A DNA stretch of 27,446 bases from Patescibacteria group bacterium (GTDB lineage: Bacteria; Patescibacteriota; Patescibacteriia; UBA9934; GWF2-40-263), in assembly GCA_004298405.1 (NCBI GenBank), contig SCSL01000027.1, positions 1-27,446 on the forward strand. The letters run 5' to 3'. Made by a program: the position numbers and the translations under genes. Below are positions 6,618-14,435 of the stretch, one piece after another. The notes under the pieces were generated by a model. It was not told where the DNA came from. It was given only the letters and a program-made list of their open reading frames with translations, and did not search any database. Positions within the stretch are counted from its first letter, which is position 1; each line of letters opens with the position of its first letter.

Positions 6618-9398
6618 CTATCGGCTATTTCTTAGCTCTTCTAGTTTCTTCTTTGCTTCCTCAAGTCGTTGAGCCTGTCTTTTAAGCGCTTCATGTTCTT
6701 TTTGTTTTTCTTTGACAACGTTCAACCATTCTTGTCCACCAGCCCGTTCGATTATCTGTCCCACTTCTGCCTCAAGAGATTTAATGGCGTCATTGGATTG
6801 AATCTGTTCCTGACCCCGTGCCGTGACCGCAGTGAAATTTGCCTGAGCCTTGTTTACCGCTTCTTGGGCACGCTTCTTTTCCTCGGGCTTTCTCGCCGCA
6901 TCAAGTCGCCCTTGTGCATCCATCACTGCCCGATGTGCTTTCTGACTGACTGCTTCAACGGACTTACTAATACTTCGTCGGATGTCCTCAATTTGTTTTT
7001 GTTTATCTGCGATATCCTTCTCTGTTCCACGTAATGCATTAAGTTCGCCATCCAGAACTGCGACTGCATTATCAGCCTCTGTCTTTTGCTTATCCATTTC
7101 ACCCATCGCGGCCTCAATGCGAGCCCTGCTAGACCCCCTGAAATTTGCATCCACATACTCCTGCGCCCCCTCACCCTGTTTCGGTGCCGACGGCAAGCCG
7201 AATCCATGAGTTGCTTCCATGCCTGCACGTGTAGTATCAAACATGCTCAATGTATCTCTCGCTTGTGGATTTCCACCCCGGCTCATCCTATCCGCGGCCG
7301 CGCGCATACGATCCATCGAGAGCGCCATCCCTTGGCGATCCTGTTCTGTTGTTCCTGCACCAGTATACTTGGCTTGTATCTGATCAATAACCGCCTGGGC
7401 ACTTTGCGGGTCATTGTGTTCAAGGGCGGCTCTAAACTGTTCTTCCATCTGTGAACCCATCTCAAGCTTCGCAGCGTCTGTTGCTCTCACAACGGCTCCC
7501 TGCGCTTCCACCCCGTATTTTCCAGCACGCGCCGCTTCAAGGGCATTCATGTACACAATCTTGCCATCCTTATCTCTTTCCTTTTCAAAGTTCGTCTTAA
7601 TTTGCCCTGCACGATCTTGCACATCCTTATTTCCCCATGCGCCAGCAGTCAATCCGTTTGCATCGTCTGCATCCTTAAGATTACGTCTCATCCACTCAGC
7701 CTTCTGCCCCATGTCCATTCCGCTCACTGCAAAGTCGGCATTGGCTTTCTCAAATCCTGTGATGTTTGCCATCTTCTCCGCATCTGTTTCAGCCATGTCT
7801 TTATACTTGGCTCCATGCCTTTTCCAAAGCGCTTCGACCTTGTCGCGGCCGAGGTCTTTTTGCAAACGTTTGTCTGCCATCATGGCCTCAAAAAGAGCGA
7901 TATCCTGAGCCTGTCCCTTGGCAGAAGAAGGAGGATTCGCCAGGTTATCCAAAATCCGCTGTTGCGTCCATTGACGCCCCTTATTTTTCAAAGCTTCTTT
8001 CTCCTGATTTACCTCCTCAAATCGTCTCGCACGCGTTGCTTGAGCCACATCCTGCTGTTTCCCACGAGCCCATTTCCCGACAAATGTACTGCCTCCCGCC
8101 TTACCGATCATACCCCACGTCGCACCACGCACAGCCGCGCTCGCGCGACGCGGAGCGGTCACAATGCTCGCCGGCAGAACCCGTCTTGCCGCGCCTTTTG
8201 CAAGACCACCAGCGGCAACGGTACCCCTGACACCCGCTTTCAAACCAAGAGATCCTGCTTTCAGACCCAATCCACCGGTGATGGCAGGGATGCTCTTGGC
8301 AACACCCACGGCTTTGCCGGCAAATTTGCCGCTAAACTCTGTCGAACAAAATTGTGTCGCAACCTTAAACCCAACAAACAACATGGCCATGCCGATGAGA
8401 AAACTCAAGAAATTACTCAACTCCAAAATAGAGGAAGCAAAGTCGGAATTATTTGAACCTGTCGTCACGTCAAAATGGGACTGCTCCGCGATATTTCCTG
8501 CCCCGGCAACCGCAAGCGTCAACCAAAGAAAAAAAGCTAGAATGGGTCCAATCCCAACCAAGCACTTAAACTCTTTCCACCAATCATCAAAGGCGCTTGA
8601 CTTAATAACCCCCTCTGCTCCTTTCATGAACCAGGCAAGCGGAGCAATGACGACCAAGACCCACAGCATCACTATGCGAAACAAAAGGATCGCCAACAAG
8701 ATAATTAACGTCGCAAATACCCAAAACACGAGCACTACAGAAATAACGCCCGTCGCGAAAAAATTAAAAGCGTTATTTGCCCCTTCTGCCGTATTTGTCT
8801 CAATCCCCTTGAGAACGGAAGAATTTGGACTCGCGGCATAAATCTGATTGAGACCTAGTAATTGAATGAAATTTCCAGCGGCAATCTCACGCAATGCATT
8901 AGCAAACGTGAGCATGATCACTTGGCCAAAATCGATCATAATGCCACAAAGTGTTTTGGAAAAATTGATCACGACCGCCATGATAAGCAGGCGGGGAACC
9001 TGTTCTTGCCACTTGAACCGCTGGATGCCAAAAATGGTTCCAAAGGCGATGATGATGAGCACGACCACGAAAAACATGTTTACGGTGTCGCGCACAATCG
9101 CCCATCCGTTCTTCACAACCGGATTGTCGACAAAATGGTTGAACGTTATGATCGGTACCATTGCGTTAATGAGCAGGACAATTCCACGCGTGATGGCCGC
9201 GGCTACGGAAAATGCAATGTTTGCTAACCACTGAAGCATTGAATCGAAGTTCAGACCGGCATGGACGGGTGTCGGACGAAACAAAAGAGTGACAATCAAT
9301 ATAAAAAACCCAACACGGACGCGCTTGGTTGCGAGATTCTTTATGCGACTCGAAAGCCAGCGGTTTAGGGCGTAGAGTCGAAGGACAAACTTCAACAT
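6618..9398 (-). CDS. VirB6/TrbL-like polytopic membrane protein with long soluble tail
   Basis: This 926-residue protein has a hydrophobic N-terminal segment with a possible cleavage site after PTPVHA (about residue 47). Multiple membrane helices lie at roughly 58-88, 100-123, 134-165, 215-285, 290-312 and 345-365. The remaining 550 residues are hydrophilic. They open with a Gly/Ala/Lys-rich stretch (about 375-425), and the last 130 residues or so are strongly coiled-coil in character (KQKQIEDIRRSISKSVEAV, KEHEALKRQAQRLEEAKKKL). A membrane core plus a long tail is the VirB6/TrbL plan, the channel component through which substrates pass the inner membrane. It is the first gene of the operon and has an extended -10 element immediately upstream. 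The VirB6 assignment rests on topology and neighbours rather than on a motif. Confidence 0.75.
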   Translation of the reverse strand: MLKFVLRLYALNRWLSSRIKNLATKRVRVGFFILIVTLLFRPTPVHAGLNFDSMLQWLANIAFSVAAAITRGIVLLINAMVPIITFNHFVDNPVVKNGWAIVRDTVNMFFVVVLIIIAFGTIFGIQRFKWQEQVPRLLIMAVVINFSKTLCGIMIDFGQVIMLTFANALREIAAGNFIQLLGLNQIYAASPNSSVLKGIETNTAEGANNAFNFFATGVISVVLVFWVFATLIILLAILLFRIVMLWVLVVIAPLAWFMKGAEGVIKSSAFDDWWKEFKCLVGIGPILAFFLWLTLAVAGAGNIAEQSHFDVTTGSNNSDFASSILELSNFLSFLIGMAMLFVGFKVATQFCSTEFSGKFAGKAVGVAKSIPAITGGLGLKAGSLGLKAGVRGTVAAGGLAKGAARRVLPASIVTAPRRASAAVRGATWGMIGKAGGSTFVGKWARGKQQDVAQATRARRFEEVNQEKEALKNKGRQWTQQRILDNLANPPSSAKGQAQDIALFEAMMADKRLQKDLGRDKVEALWKRHGAKYKDMAETDAEKMANITGFEKANADFAVSGMDMGQKAEWMRRNLKDADDANGLTAGAWGNKDVQDRAGQIKTNFEKERDKDGKIVYMNALEAARAGKYGVEAQGAVVRATDAAKLEMGSQMEEQFRAALEHNDPQSAQAVIDQIQAKYTGAGTTEQDRQGMALSMDRMRAAADRMSRGGNPQARDTLSMFDTTRAGMEATHGFGLPSAPKQGEGAQEYVDANFRGSSRARIEAAMGEMDKQKTEADNAVAVLDGELNALRGTEKDIADKQKQIEDIRRSISKSVEAVSQKAHRAVMDAQGRLDAARKPEEKKRAQEAVNKAQANFTAVTARGQEQIQSNDAIKSLEAEVGQIIERAGGQEWLNVVKEKQKEHEALKRQAQRLEEAKKKLEELRNSR

Positions 9399-9408
9399 AA
9401 CTGATGAA

Positions 9409-9417
9409 AGTATAGCA
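9409..9417 (-). promoter_or_regulatory. Extended -10 promoter of the type IV-like operon
   Basis: The minus strand reads TGC-TATACT, an extended -10 element (TGN directly before the hexamer), with no good -35 match. Ten bases separate the hexamer from the ATG at 9398. With the usual spacing to the start site the leader would be only 3 to 4 bases, too short for a Shine-Dalgarno site. Confidence 0.55.
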
Positions 9418-9472
9418 CGAAAACACCTCTCGGACGCGGGGAAATGGGGATAAGAATTGACTCAAATTACTT

Positions 9473-9652
9473 TTCTTAGGGGCTTCAGCCCCGTGATTCT
9501 TCTTAGGGACTTCAGTCCCGTCCGAAACGCCACTAAAGTGGCTGTGAAGAATTCCCTCTTAACTTCTTCTCAATTCTTCTTAGGGACTTTAATCCCGTGA
9601 TTCTTCTTAGGGGCTTCAGCCCGTCCGGAACGCCGCTAAAGCGGCTAAGAAG
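9473..9652. repeat. REP array downstream of the Y1 transposase gene
   Basis: The array contains four left arms that follow TTCTTAG: GGGGCTTCAGCCCC (9479-9492), GGGACTTCAGTCCC (9506-9519), GGGACTTTAATCCC (9583-9596) and GGGGCTTCAGCCC (9610-9622). It has two right arms, GCCACTAAAGTGGC (9529-9542) and GCCGCTAAAGCGGC (9632-9645); the latter runs into CTAAGAA (9645-9651). Complete units are about 50 bases long. Several stems carry paired, compensating changes (GGGG/CCCC versus GGGA/TCCC; CCGC versus CCAC), which shows the hairpin itself is maintained. All units have the same orientation. No gene is seen in 9399-9683. Confidence 0.9.
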
Positions 9653-9683
9653 ATGGGGAGATGAAAGCTGAGAGTCCTGTCAG

Positions 9684-10193
9684 TTATCTAACCGAAAAGT
9701 CAGCATCCTCCAGAGCAATAGTGGAATGAACCATCTCCTGTGCAGAAATCCTCCCAACCTGTTCAACTAACAACGAGAACGACGAAAACGGCCAGATAAG
9801 TAAGGCATCAAATGTCTTGACTTCTCCATGCTTTATTGGGTTACCAACCACATACCCTGCAACTCGATCCAAAAGTTCTTCCGTCGCATGAACATACACA
9901 TGATATTCTCCCCAAATGGAAGTAGGGCGATCCAGATGAAGCTGGAATGATGTTCCCCCGTGAATGAAGTGCAGTAATTTTGGAATCACCGCACCTTCAT
10001 GAACGTATATCAGGATATGATAGTGATCCGACATAATTGAAAAGTGATACTTGTTGATGCTAAATTTTCGGAATGCGGTCTGTAACTTTTCAAGAAGAAC
10101 ACCTCGAAATTCGAGTCTATGAAAAATTGGTTCATGATCGTTCGTTGGAACCGTAATGAAGTACCAAACATGATCGAGAAAAAATCTTGCCAT
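9684..10193 (-). CDS. REP-associated tyrosine transposase (Y1, HUH superfamily)
   Basis: This 169-residue single-domain transposase of the IS200-like Y1 family has its metal-binding HUH motif at His57-Tyr58-His59 (SIMSDHYHILIYV). The probable catalytic tyrosine is Tyr114 in GYVVGNPIKHG, matching the Y-x3-NP-x-K-x-G pattern of the family. WGEYHVYV before it is also typical. These enzymes cut and rejoin single-stranded DNA at hairpins. REP-associated members (RAYTs) are single-copy genes flanked by the repeats they are thought to spread. That is the arrangement here, with REP arrays directly on both sides and another unit at 5257-5309. All key residues are present, so it is probably functional. 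No clear Shine-Dalgarno sequence precedes the ATG. Confidence 0.92.
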   Translation of the reverse strand: MARFFLDHVWYFITVPTNDHEPIFHRLEFRGVLLEKLQTAFRKFSINKYHFSIMSDHYHILIYVHEGAVIPKLLHFIHGGTSFQLHLDRPTSIWGEYHVYVHATEELLDRVAGYVVGNPIKHGEVKTFDALLIWPFSSFSLLVEQVGRISAQEMVHSTIALEDADFSVR

Positions 10194-10202
10194 AGATCTG
10201 AC

Positions 10203-10340
10203 GCCACTAAAGTGGCTTTGAAGAATGAGTTAAGGAATAATGATTGTTCTTAGAGCCATACTCTTCTTAGGGACTTTAGTCCCGTCACGTCGCTCGCGAG
10301 CGACGTTACCCGTCCGGAACGCCGCTAAAGCGGCTAAGAA
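10203..10340. repeat. REP array upstream of the Y1 transposase gene, with a three-arm unit
   Basis: A lone right arm GCCACTAAAGTGGC (10203-10216) lies directly before the transposase start. A complete unit follows at 10264-10340: TTCTTAG, stem GGGACTTTAGTCCC (10270-10283), a 20-base uninterrupted palindrome with half-site ACGTCGCTCG (10287-10306), stem GCCGCTAAAGCGGC (10321-10334) and CTAAGAA. The middle palindrome is absent from the other units. Together with the outer inverted repeat, the unit could fold as a three-armed cruciform. Confidence 0.9.
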
Positions 10341-10371
10341 GAACGTAAGATGAGGAAGAACGTAAGATGAG
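10339..10371. repeat. 16-bp direct repeat at the REP array edge
   Basis: AAGAACGTAAGATGAG occurs twice, at 10339-10354 and 10356-10371, separated by one G. The first copy begins within the CTAAGAA end of the REP unit. It may be a slippage product or a scar of REP insertion. Confidence 0.8.
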
Positions 10372-10373
10372 AA

Positions 10374-10400
10374 TGAAAACCCTCGACTGTGTGTCGAGGG
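10374..10400 (-). terminator. Intrinsic terminator of the M23 lipoprotein gene
   Basis: Read on the minus strand, an 8-bp GC-rich stem CCCTCGAC/GTCGAGGG (10393-10400 and 10380-10387) with a 5-base loop is followed by TTTTCATT. It lies 16 bases past the stop codon at 10417. Confidence 0.8.
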
Positions 10401-10416
10401 TGTGAGTCGTCGTTGT

Positions 10417-12357
10417 CTAGTAGACAGCGCCTTCTGAGATCGAGCTTGTCGAGCCAAACCACAGCAAGGCACTGCAACCCAGGCTGGTGTCGCCCTCGTT
10501 GCCAGGACTCCAGGTGACGAGATCGTTCTCGTCCCACGAGTCGCTGTCCAGAGTGATGTCCACCGCGACCCCGTATTCGAGGTAGGCAGTCGCGTAATGG
10601 CCGTAGCAGTACCAGTCATCGTTCGCGCCGTTTCCGTCGCTGTCGACGTTGACGTTGAGGCGCACGCCCAGAAGACCTGAGTAATCCGCCTCGTCGCTCC
10701 AGCTTACTTCGTCATCATCTTCCACGTACGTCGTAGCGAGCCAGTAGTCGCCAAGGCTCGAAATGGCGAAGATCGGCTGAACCGTGAGTGCGAGCGCGGG
10801 ATAATTCGCCGGATAATCGACCTCGACCGTGAGCATGCTTTCGTCCCTTGTCTCTTCCTCTTCCTGTTCTTCTTCCTCTTCTTCCTCGTCTTCCTCGTCT
10901 TCTACTTCCTCTTCCTCATCTTCCTCCTCTTGGTCTTCTTGATCTTCCTCGTCCTCTACGTCCTCCTCATCTTCTTCTTCCTCCTGCTCCTCTTCCTCCT
11001 CTTCTTCATCCGTACTCGATCCACCTCCCTCACCAGGAGCATCACTGAGTTCCAGTCCCCCACCGCACGTCGTGATAGCCTCGAAGTCCAAGCACATCTG
11101 ATCCGTGGCGCAATTGCCGACCTCATGGAGTTCATTCACGGTACCAGCCTCCACGGTCAGGATGTCTCGCGGATAAAAGTTCTGGAGCAGGTACACGTCC
11201 CATGTCTTGATCGGGAGCGCAAACCCGTTGGAGATGACGTAGACGTCAGAGGCATCCTCTTCCTTCACAAGCGTCCCATCACGCAGACCGACGTAGTTGG
11301 ATGAAGCCGGCCAGTTGGTCATGTAGGAACTGCTGTCGCTGTAGGTACCGGGACGGTTGCTCGACGTGTAATCGAGCCCCCAGGAGGTCATGACGTCCTC
11401 CCAACCCGCGTCGCGCACGAGAGCGCGATACCGACCTGAGTCACTCGCATCGCCAACAATGAGCCAAAGGTCGTCGTCCGAGTCCAGCGCCGCATCCACG
11501 AGCGTCTCGCCCACGATGTCTTCCCCTTGCCCATAGCAAGCAAGCTCAGACTCAGAGACGAGCGTAACGTCGTTGAAGTCGTACGCGAGTCCCCAGAAGG
11601 TGGACTCGTTTTCGATCCAGCGAGTCTCCCCGTCCTCAAGCACGTACACACGGGCATTGTCGGGAGTCATGATGAGCGTCCCATCGGGATGCCAGAGGTT
11701 GGTCGCGAGGTCGGACTCATAGAAGTCGCCGTCCTGAGGATCGCCTTGACTGCGGATCCCACAGGAGAACTCCTCGGAGTTGATCATGGCCATACCCGTT
11801 CCATCGCTCTGATTGGCCGCCCGATAGGTCGTCGGAATCGACGTGCCGTTCTCGGCCTTTTCACCGGCATCACCTTCGTGCAAGCCGATGTGGACGTGGT
11901 CGCCCGTCGCATTGCCGGTCCTGCCCTCGTAGCCCAAGAGCTGTCCGACCGTCACCTCCTGCGCATCCTGGATGAAGATGTCCGAGAGGTGCGCGATGAC
12001 AACGTAGGTCCCGTTGCCCAGGTCGATGTTGATGTGGTAGCCGAAATTCGAGCTCGCCGACTCCATGTGGACTCGCGCGATCCCCGACACCGAGGCAGAG
12101 ACCTCCTCATCGGCGTCGTTGTTCGTATCCAGATCGAGATCGAACTGGGTCGACACATCCGTGTGGCTGTGGATGCCGTGAGCCCCCTGCGTGCACATCT
12201 TTTCGATACCCGCCGCAAAGGGCATCTCGATGACCAAGCCACCGCCGCCCTGCTCGTCCCAGCTCTCCTCCTCGGAGGTAGGGATGAACCCCACTCCACA
12301 ACTGGTGAGGGTGAGCCCCGTGAAAAAGTACAGCGGCACACAATGATTGAGGGACAT
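10417..12357 (-). CDS. M23-type metallopeptidase-like lipoprotein with acidic linker
   Basis: This 646-residue predicted lipoprotein has the lipobox LTSC with Cys20. Residues 55-165 carry an M23 (lysostaphin/LytM-like) fold: His63-x3-Asp67, the middle AHL with His123, GQLLGYEGRTGNATGDH, and His154-Val-His156. All expected zinc and catalytic positions are present, so cleavage of peptidoglycan cross-bridges or similar peptides is plausible. Two similar segments follow, DGTLIMTPDNARVYVLEDG and DGTLVKEEDASDVYVISNG, each with about 45 further residues, apparently a duplicated surface-type repeat. A roughly 55-residue almost pure Glu/Asp linker precedes a C-terminal domain containing DSDGNGANDD. 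A perfect Shine-Dalgarno AAGGAG sits 6 bases before the ATG, unusual here. The gene is monocistronic with its own terminator and GC-rich codons unlike its neighbours, so I infer horizontal acquisition. Confidence 0.85.
   Translation of the reverse strand: MSLNHCVPLYFFTGLTLTSCGVGFIPTSEEESWDEQGGGGLVIEMPFAAGIEKMCTQGAHGIHSHTDVSTQFDLDLDTNNDADEEVSASVSGIARVHMESASSNFGYHINIDLGNGTYVVIAHLSDIFIQDAQEVTVGQLLGYEGRTGNATGDHVHIGLHEGDAGEKAENGTSIPTTYRAANQSDGTGMAMINSEEFSCGIRSQGDPQDGDFYESDLATNLWHPDGTLIMTPDNARVYVLEDGETRWIENESTFWGLAYDFNDVTLVSESELACYGQGEDIVGETLVDAALDSDDDLWLIVGDASDSGRYRALVRDAGWEDVMTSWGLDYTSSNRPGTYSDSSSYMTNWPASSNYVGLRDGTLVKEEDASDVYVISNGFALPIKTWDVYLLQNFYPRDILTVEAGTVNELHEVGNCATDQMCLDFEAITTCGGGLELSDAPGEGGGSSTDEEEEEEEQEEEEDEEDVEDEEDQEDQEEEDEEEEVEDEEDEEEEEEEQEEEETRDESMLTVEVDYPANYPALALTVQPIFAISSLGDYWLATTYVEDDDEVSWSDEADYSGLLGVRLNVNVDSDGNGANDDWYCYGHYATAYLEYGVAVDITLDSDSWDENDLVTWSPGNEGDTSLGCSALLWFGSTSSISEGAVY
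10852..11009. repeat. Low-complexity acidic (Glu/Asp) codon tract
   Basis: On the plus strand this is an almost pure pyrimidine run of CTC, TTC and CTT triplets. On the minus strand it encodes about 50 Glu, Asp and Gln residues with a few Val. It is in frame throughout, so slippage in multiples of three would change linker length without killing the gene. Confidence 0.9.
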
Positions 12358-12613
12358 GACTTACTCCTTGTCGCACTGGTCGTTGACGGGTCGGTGCCTG
12401 AATGGTCAACCTTCCCGGGCGACGCGCCAGATCTTGCGCATCGACCCGTGTAGGTCCACCTCTCTGCTCTCCTGTCCCCCTCAGCAGGAGAATATTTTGG
12501 AACGGATCTTTTCCTGATGACCCCGTCGTGGTTTTCGACAAACGGCTTCTATCACGGGTGTTTGTCTAGACCCTCGAGAGAGTGACTAGGATGTGATCTA
12601 TCTTTACAACATC
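12358..12613. other. Upstream region of the M23 lipoprotein gene, no gene seen
   Basis: I find no supported gene in this stretch. The part nearest the gene is as GC-rich as the gene itself and holds the Shine-Dalgarno complement CTCCTT at 12364-12369. No convincing -35/-10 pair was found; TAGACA at 12563-12568 on the minus strand lacks a good -10 partner. An unusually long leader of up to 200 bases is possible, in contrast to the near-leaderless genes nearby. Confidence 0.4.
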
Positions 12614-12644
12614 AAAAAACCGTCTGGAGGTCAAACGGTTTTTT
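12614..12644. terminator. Bidirectional intrinsic terminator after serS
   Basis: A perfect 10-bp stem AAAAAACCGT/ACGGTTTTTT (12614-12623 and 12635-12644) with an 11-base loop has T6 on the 3' side in either direction. It closes the serS transcript, whose stop codon is at 12773. The 12645-12772 trailer shows no gene. Confidence 0.8.
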
Positions 12645-12772
12645 GCTAAATTTAGTGACTTTTTTGTACACGTCTATTTTACAGTCCACGGTCGATGAAC
12701 AGCTTTTTGTCTCATGCGTATTCTTTTTTCTGTTCACTGACAACAACCAGATAACAGTGTGCGTAACCGATT

Positions 12773-14044
12773 CTATTTCATGCGTTTTTGAAGACGGTCT
12801 TTTCCAACCCATGCTTGCAACACGTCAGGAACCATCACAGACCCGTCCGCTTGCTGATAATTTTCCATGATGGCAACAACCAAGCGACCGATCGCAAACG
12901 CGGTTCCGTTGAGCGCGTGCGCGAGCATATTTTTCCCCTCAAGTTTTACACGCGTGTTCAGGCGTCGTGTCTGGAAATCTGTTGTGTTGGACGTGGAACT
13001 TGTCTCTCGGTAGGTCTTCTGCGATGGGATCCATGTTTCGATGTCATACGTGCGCGCGCTTGGCGCTCCGGTATCTCCACTACAAAGTTTCATCACGCGA
13101 TGAGGGAGCTTGAGCCCTTGCATGAGACGCTCCTGAATCGAAAGCAAAAGATGATGTTCCTCATCTGACCGTTCCGGCGTTGTGAAACTAAACATCTCAA
13201 CCTTATCAAACTGATGCACACGAATAATTCCGCGCGTATCTTTCCCATAAGACCCCGCCTCGCGTCGGTAACAGGGAGAAAACCCGAGATATCTCAGGGG
13301 AATAGTATCTCCATCGATAATCTCATTCATGAGCATGGGTCCAATGGACTGTTCGCTTGTCCCTATCAAAACAAGATCGTCGTTTTTTAGATGGTAAATC
13401 TCCTCCTCCCCACCGTGCTCAAGGTACCCCATCGCACTCATAGCCGCCGTGGAAATCATGTGCGGCGGGATGACGGGAACGAATCCTTCTTTGAGCGTTA
13501 CCTGCAGAGCATACTGGACGAGAGCAAACTCTAAGAGCACCGCATCGCCTTTGAGGTACGCAAACCGCGTACCAGAAACTTTCGCGGCTCGATCCATGTC
13601 GATCACATCAAGCTCCATGCCAAGATCAAGATGATCTTTTGGCTCAAATTCAAACGTGGTTGGTTCACCGAATGTGCGAACAAGCTCATTGCTTGTTTCG
13701 TCTTTCCCCGCCGGCACGTCCTCACGCAGAATATTTGGGTAGCGTTTCAGTTCAATGGCAAAGTCGACTTCAACCTGGGCGAGTTCAGCTTCTTTTTCTT
13801 TTACCTGATCTTTGATCCCTTTTCCCTCTTCCACCAGCGCCTTGCGCTCGTCTTGGGAAGTAACAGAAGGGATCCTCGACGCAATTTCATTGCCTCTGGT
13901 GCGCAGTTCCTGAACACCTTCGATCAACCCAACACGCTTCTCGTATAAATGGATCGCGACTTGTGGGTCAAGAGATTTCCCACGATTTTGATTGTTTTGT
14001 GCCACGCGTTCGGGCTCCTCCAAAAGACGTTTGATATCGATCAT
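12773..14044 (-). CDS. serS: Serine--tRNA ligase
   Basis: This 423-residue class II aminoacyl-tRNA synthetase charges tRNA-Ser in the cytoplasm. The N-terminal coiled-coil arm (about residues 1-105, with DPQVAIHLYEKRVGLIEGVQ) binds the tRNA. The catalytic core carries the Ser-binding TSE triad in LIGTSEQS, motif 2 in LGFSPCYRREAGSYGKDTRG with the following VHQFDKVEMFSF, and motif 3 in LNGTAFAIGRLVVAIMENYQ. Length and order are those of a complete bacterial SerRS. I chose ATG 14044 because the protein then starts MIDIKRLLEEPERV, as in homologues; the in-frame ATG at 14065 adds seven unlikely residues. The gene stands alone between two terminators. A TATCCT on the minus strand (14049-14054) lies almost on the start codon. 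Confidence 0.97.
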   Translation of the reverse strand: MIDIKRLLEEPERVAQNNQNRGKSLDPQVAIHLYEKRVGLIEGVQELRTRGNEIASRIPSVTSQDERKALVEEGKGIKDQVKEKEAELAQVEVDFAIELKRYPNILREDVPAGKDETSNELVRTFGEPTTFEFEPKDHLDLGMELDVIDMDRAAKVSGTRFAYLKGDAVLLEFALVQYALQVTLKEGFVPVIPPHMISTAAMSAMGYLEHGGEEEIYHLKNDDLVLIGTSEQSIGPMLMNEIIDGDTIPLRYLGFSPCYRREAGSYGKDTRGIIRVHQFDKVEMFSFTTPERSDEEHHLLLSIQERLMQGLKLPHRVMKLCSGDTGAPSARTYDIETWIPSQKTYRETSSTSNTTDFQTRRLNTRVKLEGKNMLAHALNGTAFAIGRLVVAIMENYQQADGSVMVPDVLQAWVGKDRLQKRMK

Positions 14045-14069
14045 ATGCAGGATATGATGCCTCATTCAC

Positions 14070-14102
14070 AAAAAAAACAGAAGACCCCCACGCGGGGGTC
14101 TT
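14070..14102. terminator. Intrinsic terminator upstream of serS
   Basis: A 9-bp stem AAGACCCCC/GGGGGTCTT (14081-14089 and 14094-14102) with a 4-base loop is followed on the minus strand by CTG and eight T residues. It ends the preceding lipoprotein gene, whose stop is at 14106, and leaves only about 25 bases before the serS ATG. Confidence 0.88.
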
Positions 14103-14105
14103 TGT

Positions 14106-14432
14106 TTAGAAACCAGATTCGCCGGCATCCATTCCTCCAAGGAGGTCATCGACGTCGTCTGCCAAGTCTTCCAATTCGGCTGTTGATTCTGTATTTGTCT
14201 CTACCTCATTTTGAGATTCATCTGCCTCTTCTTGAACTGTTTCCTCATCTTCCTCTTCGTTCAATTCATCTTCCTGATCCTGTCCGCGATCGTAGGGTCT
14301 GCGTGTAGGAGCAGATGGAGCCGCTTGATCGGAAGATTCTTGCGTCGTTACATCGGTTTGTGCGGAAGCACATCCGGCTCCCAAAAGGACGAGAGCAAGA
14401 AACGCCGAAAGGAAGATTGAAGATGTTCTCAT
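14106..14432 (-). CDS. Small acidic lipoprotein, unknown function
   Basis: This 108-residue protein has a lipoprotein-type signal (MRTSSIFLSAFLALVLLGAGC, written as one leader ending at Cys21). The mature part is mostly disordered in character: a Thr/Ser/Gln-rich start, a TRRPYDRGQDQED segment, a long Glu/Asp-rich middle, and a C-terminal LADDVDDLLGGMDAGESGF. No enzyme motif is visible. The -3 residue of the lipobox is Gly rather than Leu, and the same LLGAGCA appears in the lipoprotein at 15032-15598, so this may be the local variant. The start is 3 bases after the upstream gene's stop, so the two are co-transcribed, and the 14070-14102 terminator follows directly. Probably a membrane-tethered envelope protein. 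Confidence 0.75.
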   Translation of the reverse strand: MRTSSIFLSAFLALVLLGAGCASAQTDVTTQESSDQAAPSAPTRRPYDRGQDQEDELNEEEDEETVQEEADESQNEVETNTESTAELEDLADDVDDLLGGMDAGESGF

Positions 14433-14435
14433 ACG

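Noticed and set aside
7602..8456. 284-residue open frame opposite the VirB6-like gene
   Set aside because: Composition is His/Ser/Arg-rich with no motif, and it overlaps an obviously membrane-encoding sequence on the minus strand.
9473..10371. CRISPR array
   Set aside because: The repeats are self-complementary hairpin pairs of varying sequence, with irregular spacing and no unique equal-length spacers; they fit REP elements. No cas gene is present.
11527..12453. 308-residue open frame on the plus strand opposite the M23 lipoprotein gene
   Set aside because: It mirrors a GC-rich real gene on the other strand, is rich in Arg/Val/Asp without domain pattern, and has no ribosome binding site. 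The minus-strand reading has lipobox and M23 motifs.
12612..12812. 66-residue minus-strand frame after serS
   Set aside because: It overlaps the serS 3' end and runs through the intrinsic terminator.
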